Shown piece by piece: positions 1 through 6,304 of a stretch of 9,879 bases of DNA (within the stretch, counting starts at the first letter, position 1; each line of letters begins with the position of its first letter). Below the pieces are notes generated by a model, which did no database searches, was not told where the DNA came from, and saw only the letters and a program-made list of their open reading frames with translations. The position numbers and the translations under genes were made by a program. The DNA comes from Acidobacteriota bacterium (GTDB taxonomy: Bacteria; Acidobacteriota; Polarisedimenticolia; JAPUIV01), in NCBI GenBank assembly GCA_027296665.1, contig JAPUIV010000029.1, forward strand, positions 1-9,879, in the 5' to 3' direction.

Positions 1-87
1 TGCTGTGGAATTGGAGGTTGTTGTTGGGCGTTGGGTTGTTCCGGAGGCGGGGTTCGTGTTTCTCCTGTTTGCCGTGGTGGGGGCGGG

Positions 88-1674
88 TCATCCGGCCCTG
101 GACGTTCCGGCAGGGGATAGGTCAGGGGAGAGCTCGGCCACGGAACTATCGGTCAGGGATGGCGATTTCTGGGAGAAGGGAAGATTCGATTGGCGCCGGC
201 GGCGGTCCTGATGAATCGCCCGGAGGTTGGATCCGATCCAGCGGTAGACGTTGTTGGAGCGCAGGGAGATTCGCATGGCCCTCATCCTTCTCTTCTTCTC
301 CTCCGCCGGAAGTTCCAGGGCGCTTTTGATCTTCCAGGCGAAATCTTCCGTGTCGTAAGGATTGATCGGGAGAGCCAGGTCCATATCCTCGTGGGCGCCG
401 GCAAACTCGCTCAACAGGATGACGCCCTTTTCCTCCACCTGGCAGGCGATGTACTCCTTCGCCACCAGGTTCATGCCGTCCTGCAGGGAACTGATGATGG
501 CAAAATCGGCCAGCCGGTAGTAGGCGGCGATATCGACCTGGGTCAGTTTTTCCGAAATGTGCAGGACCGGTTTCCACCTTTTCCCGCCGTACCGCCTGTT
601 GATCTTTTCGATCCGTTGGAAGACCCGCGCCCGGAGCTCCTGGTAGGCCTTGATGCGGGTCCGGCTCGGGGCGCTGACCTGGATGAAAGTCATTTTCCCG
701 CGGAATTGGGGATAATTCTTGAAGAAGAGATCGAGGGCCGCGAGCCGTTCGAGGATCCCCTTGGAGTAGTCCATGCGATCCACGCCGATGCCAATGAGTT
801 GTCCCTGCAGTTCGGGGCGGGCCAGGAGACGTTTCATCCGTTTCTCGGTACGGGGGGAGGTGGCGAAGGCGTGGAATTGCCTTTCATCGATGCTGATCGG
901 GAAGGCCCCGAGTTGAATCATCCGCCCCCGGTAGGAGATGGTCCGGCGATTCGGATCGATCCGGGCGTCAAGTTCACGCGATACGCACTCCAGGAAGTTG
1001 TCGCAGAACTGGTCCAGGTGAAATCCGAGAAGATCGCAACTCAGCAAACCTTCCAGGAGCTGAACCTTCTGGGGAAGGATCCGGAAATGTTCCCAGGCCG
1101 GCCAGGGAATGTGCCAGAAGAGGGCGATGCTGGCCGCGGGAAGCCGTTTCCGGATTTCCCCGGGCGCCAGGGCCAGGTGATAGTCCTGCAGCCAGATGAT
1201 CGGATCGCGGTGGCGAGACGCTTCCTGGACGGCGACCCGGGCGAAGAGCCTGTTGGTCTTCCGGTAGGCCTCCCAGTATCTCCGGCGGAATCGAGCCTTT
1301 TCCACCAGCATGTGGCATAGCGGCCAGAGAGTCTGGTTGGAAAAACCGTTGTAGTACCCCTCCACGTCCTCGGGGTCGAGCCATACCCGCCGGAGCATGT
1401 AGGAGGGATCCCACGGGGGAACTCCTATCCGGTCCTCCCGGTCCACGGTCCGGCGATCCGCCTTGCCGCTGCCCCAGGCAACCCAGACACCGGCGAGGGC
1501 CTGCATGACCGGGTCGAGGGCGGAAGTCAGACCGCCGGCGGGTTGTTCGCAACGGATGCCGGAAGGGGAATCCTGGTGGATGTAAGGTTCGCGGTTCGAT
1601 ACCAGGATCAGCTTGGTTCCACCAAAGGCGGCCCGGAACTCCGTTTCCACCCGCTTAGGGGTCCAAAGGTTCAC
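88..1674 (-). CDS. otsA: Trehalose-6-phosphate synthase (GT20 family)
   Basis: The product is a cytosolic GT20 glycosyltransferase that joins a nucleotide-glucose donor and glucose-6-phosphate to give trehalose-6-phosphate, the first step of OtsA-OtsB trehalose synthesis. Visible family motifs are SNREP (26-30), GGLTSALDP (47-55), LQDYHL (162-167), HIPWP (187-191), DLLGFH (214-219), GVDRMDYSKG (297-306) and DGMNLVAKE (399-407). By alignment from memory, D164, H187, R300, K305, D399 and E407 match the E. coli OtsA substrate-binding residues. At 528 residues it exceeds the usual 460-480, mostly through a Ser/Pro-rich C-terminal tail after about residue 490 that looks disordered. The start is a GTG preceded by AGGAG with a 5-nt spacer; that site overlaps the end of the upstream hfq-like gene's junction, 12 nt away, so the two are probably co-transcribed. 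No otsB phosphatase is seen in the 87 bases downstream. Function is confident; the exact sugar-nucleotide donor is not readable. Confidence 0.96.
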   Translation of the reverse strand: MNLWTPKRVETEFRAAFGGTKLILVSNREPYIHQDSPSGIRCEQPAGGLTSALDPVMQALAGVWVAWGSGKADRRTVDREDRIGVPPWDPSYMLRRVWLDPEDVEGYYNGFSNQTLWPLCHMLVEKARFRRRYWEAYRKTNRLFARVAVQEASRHRDPIIWLQDYHLALAPGEIRKRLPAASIALFWHIPWPAWEHFRILPQKVQLLEGLLSCDLLGFHLDQFCDNFLECVSRELDARIDPNRRTISYRGRMIQLGAFPISIDERQFHAFATSPRTEKRMKRLLARPELQGQLIGIGVDRMDYSKGILERLAALDLFFKNYPQFRGKMTFIQVSAPSRTRIKAYQELRARVFQRIEKINRRYGGKRWKPVLHISEKLTQVDIAAYYRLADFAIISSLQDGMNLVAKEYIACQVEEKGVILLSEFAGAHEDMDLALPINPYDTEDFAWKIKSALELPAEEKKRRMRAMRISLRSNNVYRWIGSNLRAIHQDRRRRQSNLPFSQKSPSLTDSSVAELSPDLSPAGTSRAG

Positions 1675-1686
1675 GCGGACTCCTGG

Positions 1687-1998
1687 TCAGTTGTCCCGCC
1701 TTCGGCCCCGGGACGGGTCCTTGTACATGTACATGATCTGATCCTTGCGGATGAAAAAATTGGGGGGTTTGTCCCGGTTAATTTTGATACAATGGCGATC
1801 GTAGTACTCGATCCATCCACGAATCTCCTCCCCGTCGAGAAGTTTAACAACCATCGGTGTTTTTGATTCCATCTGCTTGACCAGGTAGTTCGTCTCCGCG
1901 TTGGTCTGTTCGGGCGGAGAACTTTTCGGGCGGGTCAAGCTGGGACTGAACCGGGTTCGGTAGGTTTTGAGCTTGGGTCGGATCAATTTGCGGTTCAT
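1687..1998 (-). CDS. hfq: Divergent Hfq-like Sm-fold RNA chaperone
   Basis: This 103-residue protein has an Sm fold like Hfq: Sm1 at about 48-72 (VVKLLDGEEIRGWIEYYD) and Sm2 at about 82-92 (FIRKDQIMYMY). Hfq forms a hexameric ring that binds sRNAs and mRNAs. A basic, Pro/Ser-rich extension of about 33 residues precedes the fold, and a short Arg-rich tail (RGRRRDN) follows; E. coli Hfq instead begins almost at the fold. By ungapped alignment to E. coli Hfq, several RNA-contact positions differ: Q8 to E35, Y25 to K52, K31 to E58, H57 to D86, while K56 is kept as K85. Proximal and distal RNA faces are therefore non-canonical. The ATG follows GGAGGGGGAGG with a 9-nt spacer. It is the first gene of an hfq-otsA unit with its own promoter. 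Assignment to the Hfq/Sm family is good; true sRNA-chaperone activity is inferred. Confidence 0.85.
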   Translation of the reverse strand: MNRKLIRPKLKTYRTRFSPSLTRPKSSPPEQTNAETNYLVKQMESKTPMVVKLLDGEEIRGWIEYYDRHCIKINRDKPPNFFIRKDQIMYMYKDPSRGRRRDN

Positions 1999-2007
1999 TG
2001 ATGTATG

Positions 2008-2018
2008 CCTCCCCCTCC
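2008..2018 (-). promoter_or_regulatory. Ribosome binding site of hfq
   Basis: On the minus strand GGAGGGGGAGG ends 9 nt before the hfq ATG. It is unusually long and G-rich, and its GGGGAGG part is exactly complementary to CCTCCCC at 2071-2077 in the same leader, so it may be sequestered. Confidence 0.7.
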
Positions 2019-2021
2019 ATG

Positions 2022-2120
2022 CGGGGTTTCCCCGGGTGGATTGGGTGCTGCGGTTGGAGCGGAACCTCCCGGGGAGGGAACGGCACCCTCCATCAAATAA
2101 TCTTCACGAAAGGAGGTTCC
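2022..2120 (-). promoter_or_regulatory. Structured 5' leader of hfq-otsA with competing hairpins
   Basis: In the minus-strand transcript four exact complementarities are visible. P1 is a 9-bp stem, GGAACCTCC (2112-2120) with GGAGGTTCC (2061-2069). P2, nested inside it, is GGAGGG (2086-2091) with CCCTCC (2073-2078), loop 7 nt. P3 is CGGGG-AAA-CCCCG (2022-2034), just upstream of the ribosome binding site. P4 is CCTCCCC (2071-2077) with GGGGAGG (2008-2014) in the ribosome binding site. P2 and P4 share bases, so they exclude each other: P1+P2 leaves the site open and P4 closes it. The 5' strand of P1 also lies in ACCTCCTTTC (2108-2117), identical to the anti-Shine-Dalgarno end of typical 16S rRNA. 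The pairings are seen directly; a regulatory role is inference. No known riboswitch class was recognised. Confidence 0.45.
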
Positions 2121-2137
2121 TTGTTGAAACTGCCCTC

Positions 2138-2166
2138 ATTCTATAGGAATCCGGGAACGATGTCAA
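2138..2166 (-). promoter_or_regulatory. Sigma70-type promoter for hfq-otsA
   Basis: On the minus strand a perfect -35 TTGACA (2161-2166) is followed after 17 bp by TAGAAT (2138-2143), which differs from TATAAT at one position. The predicted transcript start is near 2131, giving a leader of about 130 nt before hfq. The promoter lies just downstream of the cstA stop codon, so hfq-otsA can be expressed independently of the cysteine operon. Confidence 0.75.
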
Positions 2167-2178
2167 AAAGGCCGGAAT

Positions 2179-3897
2179 TCATCCCCTGGAAGGGTCGGGA
2201 GGCCGTTTGGCCCCTGGCTCGATGCGAATGTCCAGGTCAATGGAGGGGAATCCTTCCCTGTACAACCGGGCCAGGCGGAACGCCGCCTCGCCGGCCAGCC
2301 AGAGGGTGAGGATCAGGATACCGCAACCGATGATCAGGAGAAGGAGGTGGCCGTCCCGGTGGAAATCCCGGATCTTGAGGATCATCGCCGTGATCGTGGT
2401 GAGAAACATGAACAGCATCGGCAGCAGGGTGTACAGACTGGGCCGTTTTCTCTGGATCAGGTAGACCGTGATCGCCAGCAACACGAGGCAACCGAGGACC
2501 TGATTGGTGGTTCCGAACAGCTCCCAGAGAACCATTCCCGCCGGTTCCCCGTCGATCCGGTAATAGGCGAAAAAACCGATCACGGCCACCGCCAGCAGTG
2601 ACGCGACGAATCGGTTCCCCAGGACCGGCAGTCGAAGAGTCTCGCTCATCTCGGTGATATTGAACCTCAGAAGGCGTGTGGCCGAGTCGAGTGAGGTCAG
2701 GGCAAAGGAGACGGCGATGAAGGCAACGAACCCCTTGGCCAGGGGAAGGGAGACGCCCAACTGGTGGATGAATAGCCCGGCCCCATCGATGAACGCCCCG
2801 AGTTTCTCCGTGAGGTTTCCGGCAATCTCCCAGTCGCGGTAATGCTCCGCCCAGGCGCCGGGTGAGGCGAACCCCGCCGTGCAGGCCAGCACCGCGATGA
2901 GGCCCAGCAACGATTCTCCGATCATCCCGCCGTACCCGATGAAAGTTGCGTCGGTCTCCCGGTCCAGCTGCTTGGCGGTGGTCCCGGAGGCGACCAGACC
3001 ATGGAAACCGGAGATCGCCCCGCAGGCGATCACGATGAACACGAAGGGAAAGATCGGAGGGGCCCCCGCCGGGCTCGGTTGTATGGCGGGGGCCTGGAAT
3101 TCAGGGCCCATGAGAAAGAAGCCGGCGTACATGGCGGCCAGTCCCAGGTACAGAAGAAAGGAGTTGATGTAGTCGCGCGGTTGCAGCAATTGCCACACCG
3201 GCAGGACCGAGGCGAGAAAGCAGTAGACCAGGAGAATCAGGTTCCAGGAACCGGCGGAGATCCCGGTCACCGGCAGGCGAAGCCCTACTGCCACGATCAG
3301 GAGGGACAGCGCGAACGCGCCGGCAGTCAGGGGGCCGAGGCGGAACCGCCGGCGGTAGGAGAGGTAGCCGACACCGACCGCGAGGATCATCAGTGAGAAG
3401 GTGGGAAGGACCGCCTCCGGGTGAGTGCGGGAAAACAGGCCGGATATCACCAGAATGAAGACACCCATGGCGAAGGAGATGAGGAAGAAGATCAGGATAT
3501 GGAACATCGTCTTGGCGCGCCGGCCGATGATCGCCTCGGCCACCTTCCCCACCGAAAGGCCGCGGGCCCGGATCGAGATCACCAGGGCGCCGAAATCATG
3601 GACGGCCCCGATCAGAATGCCGCCGAAGAATACCCAGAGGAGTCCCGGCAACCAGCCCCAGATCACCGCGATCGCCGGGCCCAGCATCGGCGAGAGGCCG
3701 GCCACCGAGGCGAAATGATGGCCGAACAGGACGTAGCGGTTGGCGGGAACATAATCGATGCCGTCCCGGAGTTCGTGGGCCGGCGTGGTCCGGTCCGGAC
3801 GCAATTGGAAGACGTTCCGGGCGAGGTGCTTGGCGTAGAGATGGTAGGCCAGGAAGAATCCGATCAGGCAGAGAATGGTGACGCCGACCGCTCCCAT
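2179..3897 (-). CDS. cstA: CstA/BtsT-family transporter (carbon starvation protein)
   Basis: This is a 572-residue polytopic inner-membrane protein of the CstA family. Characterised members import peptides (CstA) or pyruvate with protons (BtsT/YjiY). Conserved blocks are DGIDYVP (45-51), FGHHFASVAG (58-67), PVWQLLQPRDY (233-243), ACGAISGFHG (291-300), SGTTAKQ (304-310), GYGGM (321-325), TSLDSATR (401-408) and WELFGTTNQ (458-466). Many hydrophobic segments run from the N-terminus to about residue 545, followed by a short polar tail. It is shorter than E. coli CstA (about 700 residues), matching the compact subfamily. I place the start at the ATG whose A is the last base of the cysM stop (TGATG), suggesting translational coupling; an in-frame GTG at 3909 is an alternative. 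Its substrate cannot be read from sequence. Being last in a cysteine operon hints at peptide or carbon uptake, but that is inference. Confidence 0.93.
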   Translation of the reverse strand: MGAVGVTILCLIGFFLAYHLYAKHLARNVFQLRPDRTTPAHELRDGIDYVPANRYVLFGHHFASVAGLSPMLGPAIAVIWGWLPGLLWVFFGGILIGAVHDFGALVISIRARGLSVGKVAEAIIGRRAKTMFHILIFFLISFAMGVFILVISGLFSRTHPEAVLPTFSLMILAVGVGYLSYRRRFRLGPLTAGAFALSLLIVAVGLRLPVTGISAGSWNLILLVYCFLASVLPVWQLLQPRDYINSFLLYLGLAAMYAGFFLMGPEFQAPAIQPSPAGAPPIFPFVFIVIACGAISGFHGLVASGTTAKQLDRETDATFIGYGGMIGESLLGLIAVLACTAGFASPGAWAEHYRDWEIAGNLTEKLGAFIDGAGLFIHQLGVSLPLAKGFVAFIAVSFALTSLDSATRLLRFNITEMSETLRLPVLGNRFVASLLAVAVIGFFAYYRIDGEPAGMVLWELFGTTNQVLGCLVLLAITVYLIQRKRPSLYTLLPMLFMFLTTITAMILKIRDFHRDGHLLLLIIGCGILILTLWLAGEAAFRLARLYREGFPSIDLDIRIEPGAKRPPDPSRG

Positions 3898-4826
3898 CAC
3901 GGATCCCACAGGCCGGTGCTGAAGTAACGTTCCCCGAGGTCGCTGAACACGGTGACGATCTTACCAGAACGATGGCGCCGCGCGATCCGCAACGCTCCGG
4001 CCAGGTAGGCGCCGGAGGACTGTCCGACGAACAGGCCCTGGGAGGCGAGGAGCCGGCACATCCGGAAGGCCTCTTCCACGGTGACGGAAATCTTTTCGTC
4101 GACCACCGAGGGATCGAAGATCTCGGGCACCAGGTCGCCGGGATCCTCCATCGGTTTCAGTCCCTCGATGCCGGGAAACGACTCCGGGACCACCTGCAGG
4201 ATCCGGATTTCGGGACTGTGTTCCTTGAGGCGGCGCCCCACGCCGGTCAAGGTTCCGCCGGTACCCACCCCGGCGACGAAGTGGGTGAGCTCGCCATCGA
4301 CCTGATCGAGGATCTCCCCGGCGGTCGTTTCAAAATGGGCCTTCCAGTTATTCTCGTTGCGGTACTGATCCGGCATGTAATAGCGCTCCGGATCGGCTTC
4401 GCGCCGGCGGTGCGCTTCCCGGATCGCCTCGTCGTATCCTTCAACCGGATCGGTGAGGATGATTTCGGCGCCGTGTGCCTGGATCCGTTTCTTCCGTTCC
4501 TCGCTGGCGTTCCCCGGCATGACGAGTTCCACCTTCTGCCCGAGAATCGCTCCGATCATGGCGTAGGCGATGCCCGCATTTCCGGAGGTGGAGTCGAGGA
4601 TGGTCCGGTCGGGTGTCAACTCTCCCGACAGCCGGGCCTCCAGGAGCATCCTTAAGATGGGACGGTCCTTGATCGAGCCTCCCGGATTCATCCACTCCGC
4701 CTTGGCGTGGATCTCGGCATCCCCGACCGATTCTCCGGGAACCGACACCCGCACCATCGGCGTGCCGCCGATGAGCCTCAGGGCGGGAAACCGCTCCAGA
4801 AAGGGACGGTACCTTCTGTCTTCCAT
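3897..4826 (-). CDS. cysM: CysM-type cysteine synthase (CysO-dependent)
   Basis: The product is a 309-residue fold-type II PLP enzyme. The PLP lysine is K53 in NPGGSIKDRP (47-56); the substrate loop is STSGNAG (79-85), the phosphate-binding loop GTGGTL (188-193) and a late active-site serine lies in GQSSGA (268-273). It resembles M. tuberculosis CysM (NPTGSIKDRP, THFVAGLGTTGTL) more than housekeeping CysK. CysM takes O-phosphoserine and transfers sulfur from thiocarboxylated CysO. The mycobacterial phosphate-selecting R220 aligns with K224 here, so charge is kept. The protein ends at STGLWDP and lacks the longer C-terminal tail of the mycobacterial enzyme. I chose the ATG 2 nt after the moeB-like stop; the longer reading frame to 4916 would run through the end of that gene and add unrelated residues. 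It ends in a 1-nt overlap with cstA. O-acetylserine as substrate cannot be excluded. Confidence 0.92.
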   Translation of the reverse strand: MEDRRYRPFLERFPALRLIGGTPMVRVSVPGESVGDAEIHAKAEWMNPGGSIKDRPILRMLLEARLSGELTPDRTILDSTSGNAGIAYAMIGAILGQKVELVMPGNASEERKKRIQAHGAEIILTDPVEGYDEAIREAHRRREADPERYYMPDQYRNENNWKAHFETTAGEILDQVDGELTHFVAGVGTGGTLTGVGRRLKEHSPEIRILQVVPESFPGIEGLKPMEDPGDLVPEIFDPSVVDEKISVTVEEAFRMCRLLASQGLFVGQSSGAYLAGALRIARRHRSGKIVTVFSDLGERYFSTGLWDP

Positions 4827-4828
4827 CC

Positions 4829-6007
4829 TTACGAAGCGGTCGCCGAGGGGACGGCGCAGAACTGTTCGTAATCGATGAATCCGGGAAACTCGATCCCGCT
4901 CCGGCAGTAGGCGCACTCCGGATTTTTCCGCAGTTTCAGTTCGTGGAAGGTGGCTTTCAGGGCATCATAGGCGAGTAACCGGCCGATCAATATATCTCCG
5001 ATTCCCAGGATGATCTTGATCGTCTCCACCGCCTCCAGCAAGCCGATCACGCCGGGAAGGATGCCGAGAACTCCCGCCTCCGCGCAGGAAGGGGCCATAT
5101 CCGCCGGCGGCGGTTCCGGGTACAGGCACCGGTAGCAGGGACCCTTTCCCGGCCAGAAGACGGTGACCTGACCCTCGAAACGGTAGACGCTGCCATGCAC
5201 GTTCGGCATGCCAAGCAGAACGCTGGCGTCGTTGACCAGGTACCTCGTCGGGAAGTTATCGCTCCCGTCGACGATGACATCGAACGGTTCGAAGATGCGG
5301 GCGACGTTCTTGCTGGACAGGCGTTCGTTGAAGGTCTCCACCTTGAGCCGGGGGTTCAAGGCCAGGAGGGTGGTCTTGGCCGATTCGGTCTTATCGGTCC
5401 CCACCCGGTCGGTGGTATGGAGGATCTGTCTCTGCAGATTCGACTCGTCAACGACATCGAAATCGCAGATCCCGATGGTGCCGACGCCGGCGGCTCCCAG
5501 GTAAAAGGCCGCGGGGGAGCCGAGACCGCCCGCCCCGATCAATAGAACCTTTGCTTCCAGCAGCCGTTTTTGACCCTCTTCTCCCACCTCGGGGATGGCG
5601 AGGTGGCGGGCGTAGCGCTGCCGCTCCCAGTCGCCGAGCACGGCGGGGGTCTCACAGTCCCGTCCCTCATCCTTCCACCGGCGAAACCCGCCGATGAGTG
5701 AGCTCACCTGCCCGTACCCGAGGCGGCGAAGGCTCTCGGCCGCAAGGAGGGACCGCGTTCCGCCGGCGCAGAACAGGACGACCGGAGTATTGCGATCCGG
5801 GATTCTATCCTCGATTTTCAGTTCCAGGAATCCCCTGGGGATATGGATCGCGCCGGGTATCGATCCTTGGCGGAATTCATCCATCTCCCTGACATCGATC
5901 AGGGAGATCTCCGGTGGTCCCGAACGCATCTTCGCCAGTTGTTCCGGCTCGATCTCGGTCAGCTCTTTCCTCAGATCGGCCATCAACTCCTGGAATGTCT
6001 TGGCCAT
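4829..6007 (-). CDS. Rhodanese-MoeB fusion: sulfur-carrier activating and sulfurating enzyme
   Basis: This 392-residue protein has an N-terminal rhodanese domain (about 25-118) and a C-terminal E1-like MoeB/ThiF domain (about 125-380). The rhodanese active-site loop is CAGGTRS with C80, which would carry a persulfide. The E1 part shows the ATP loop GAGGLG (158-163), NLQRQ (190-194), DGSDNFPTR (247-255), a probable catalytic C308 in APSCAEAG and two zinc-binding pairs, C291/C294 and C365/C368. It should adenylate the Gly-Gly end of the neighbouring CysO and convert it to a thiocarboxylate, as MoeZ does in mycobacteria, where the rhodanese domain is C-terminal; here the order is reversed. The start ATG lies 3 nt after the cysO stop with GGGGAG as ribosome binding site. 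It could also serve molybdopterin or thiamine carriers, but none is encoded nearby. Called moeZ-like by function. Confidence 0.93.
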   Translation of the reverse strand: MAKTFQELMADLRKELTEIEPEQLAKMRSGPPEISLIDVREMDEFRQGSIPGAIHIPRGFLELKIEDRIPDRNTPVVLFCAGGTRSLLAAESLRRLGYGQVSSLIGGFRRWKDEGRDCETPAVLGDWERQRYARHLAIPEVGEEGQKRLLEAKVLLIGAGGLGSPAAFYLGAAGVGTIGICDFDVVDESNLQRQILHTTDRVGTDKTESAKTTLLALNPRLKVETFNERLSSKNVARIFEPFDVIVDGSDNFPTRYLVNDASVLLGMPNVHGSVYRFEGQVTVFWPGKGPCYRCLYPEPPPADMAPSCAEAGVLGILPGVIGLLEAVETIKIILGIGDILIGRLLAYDALKATFHELKLRKNPECAYCRSGIEFPGFIDYEQFCAVPSATAS

Positions 6008-6010
6008 GGT

Positions 6011-6304
6011 CTACTCCCCGGGGCGGTTCTTTGTACCCCCCGCAATGGCGGGGATAATCGATATCACATCCCCTTCTTTAATCTCGGAATCGAGTCCGGC
6101 AAGATACCGGGCATCCTCCTCATTGATGAACACGTTCACGAAACGCCGCAGCTCCCCGTTCGAGTCGCAGATCTGCTTCCGGATCCCGGCATGCTGCGAT
6201 TCGAGGTTTTCCAGTACCGCCCGGAGGGTGTTCCCGGAGCCCGGGACTTCATCCATCCCGCCGGTGAATTTCCTCAGCGGGGTGGGGATTCTTATCTGGC
6301 TCAT
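6011..6304 (-). CDS. cysO: CysO-like ubiquitin-fold sulfur carrier protein with C-terminal tail
   Basis: This 97-residue ThiS/MoaD-fold protein closely resembles mycobacterial CysO: IRIPTPLRKFTGG near the start, RFVNVFINEED in the middle and IIPAIAGG near the end. The carrier holds sulfur as a C-terminal thiocarboxylate on Gly-Gly for cysteine synthesis. Unlike mature CysO, which ends at Gly-Gly, the frame continues seven residues (TKNRPGE, 91-97) past G89-G90 before TAG. Tails of this kind on other bacterial carriers (QbsE, HcyS) are removed by a partner JAMM peptidase, and a JAMM gene lies directly upstream. The ATG overlaps that gene's stop (ATGA, 4 nt), and AAGGGG or GAGGTG just upstream can act as ribosome binding site. 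The last codons, CCC GGG GAG, double as the ribosome binding site of the next gene. Family assignment is strong; the need for trimming is inference. Confidence 0.92.
   Translation of the reverse strand: MSQIRIPTPLRKFTGGMDEVPGSGNTLRAVLENLESQHAGIRKQICDSNGELRRFVNVFINEEDARYLAGLDSEIKEGDVISIIPAIAGGTKNRPGE

Noticed and set aside
1..87. Start of an otsB or other gene downstream of otsA
   Set aside because: On the minus strand a CAGGAG is present, but no start codon with a meaningful frame follows before the window ends.
190..1320. Long plus-strand open frame of 376 codons
   Set aside because: It lies fully antisense to otsA, which has all GT20 motifs; the long frame is a by-product of GC-rich codon use.
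2161..2205. Possible rho-independent terminator after cstA (GGCC followed by five T on the minus strand)
   Set aside because: Only a 4-bp GGCC stem with a very long loop can be drawn, and the T run is part of the hfq -35 region.
1998..2309. Plus-strand reading frame with a consensus AAAGGAGG before TTG codons at 2121
   Set aside because: It runs antisense into cstA, has no recognisable protein features, and the AAAGGAGG is better explained as one arm of the hfq leader stem on the other strand.
3421..3927. Plus-strand open frame of 168 codons rich in Asp/Glu/His
   Set aside because: Antisense to the conserved N-terminal half of cstA, low-complexity composition, no motif.
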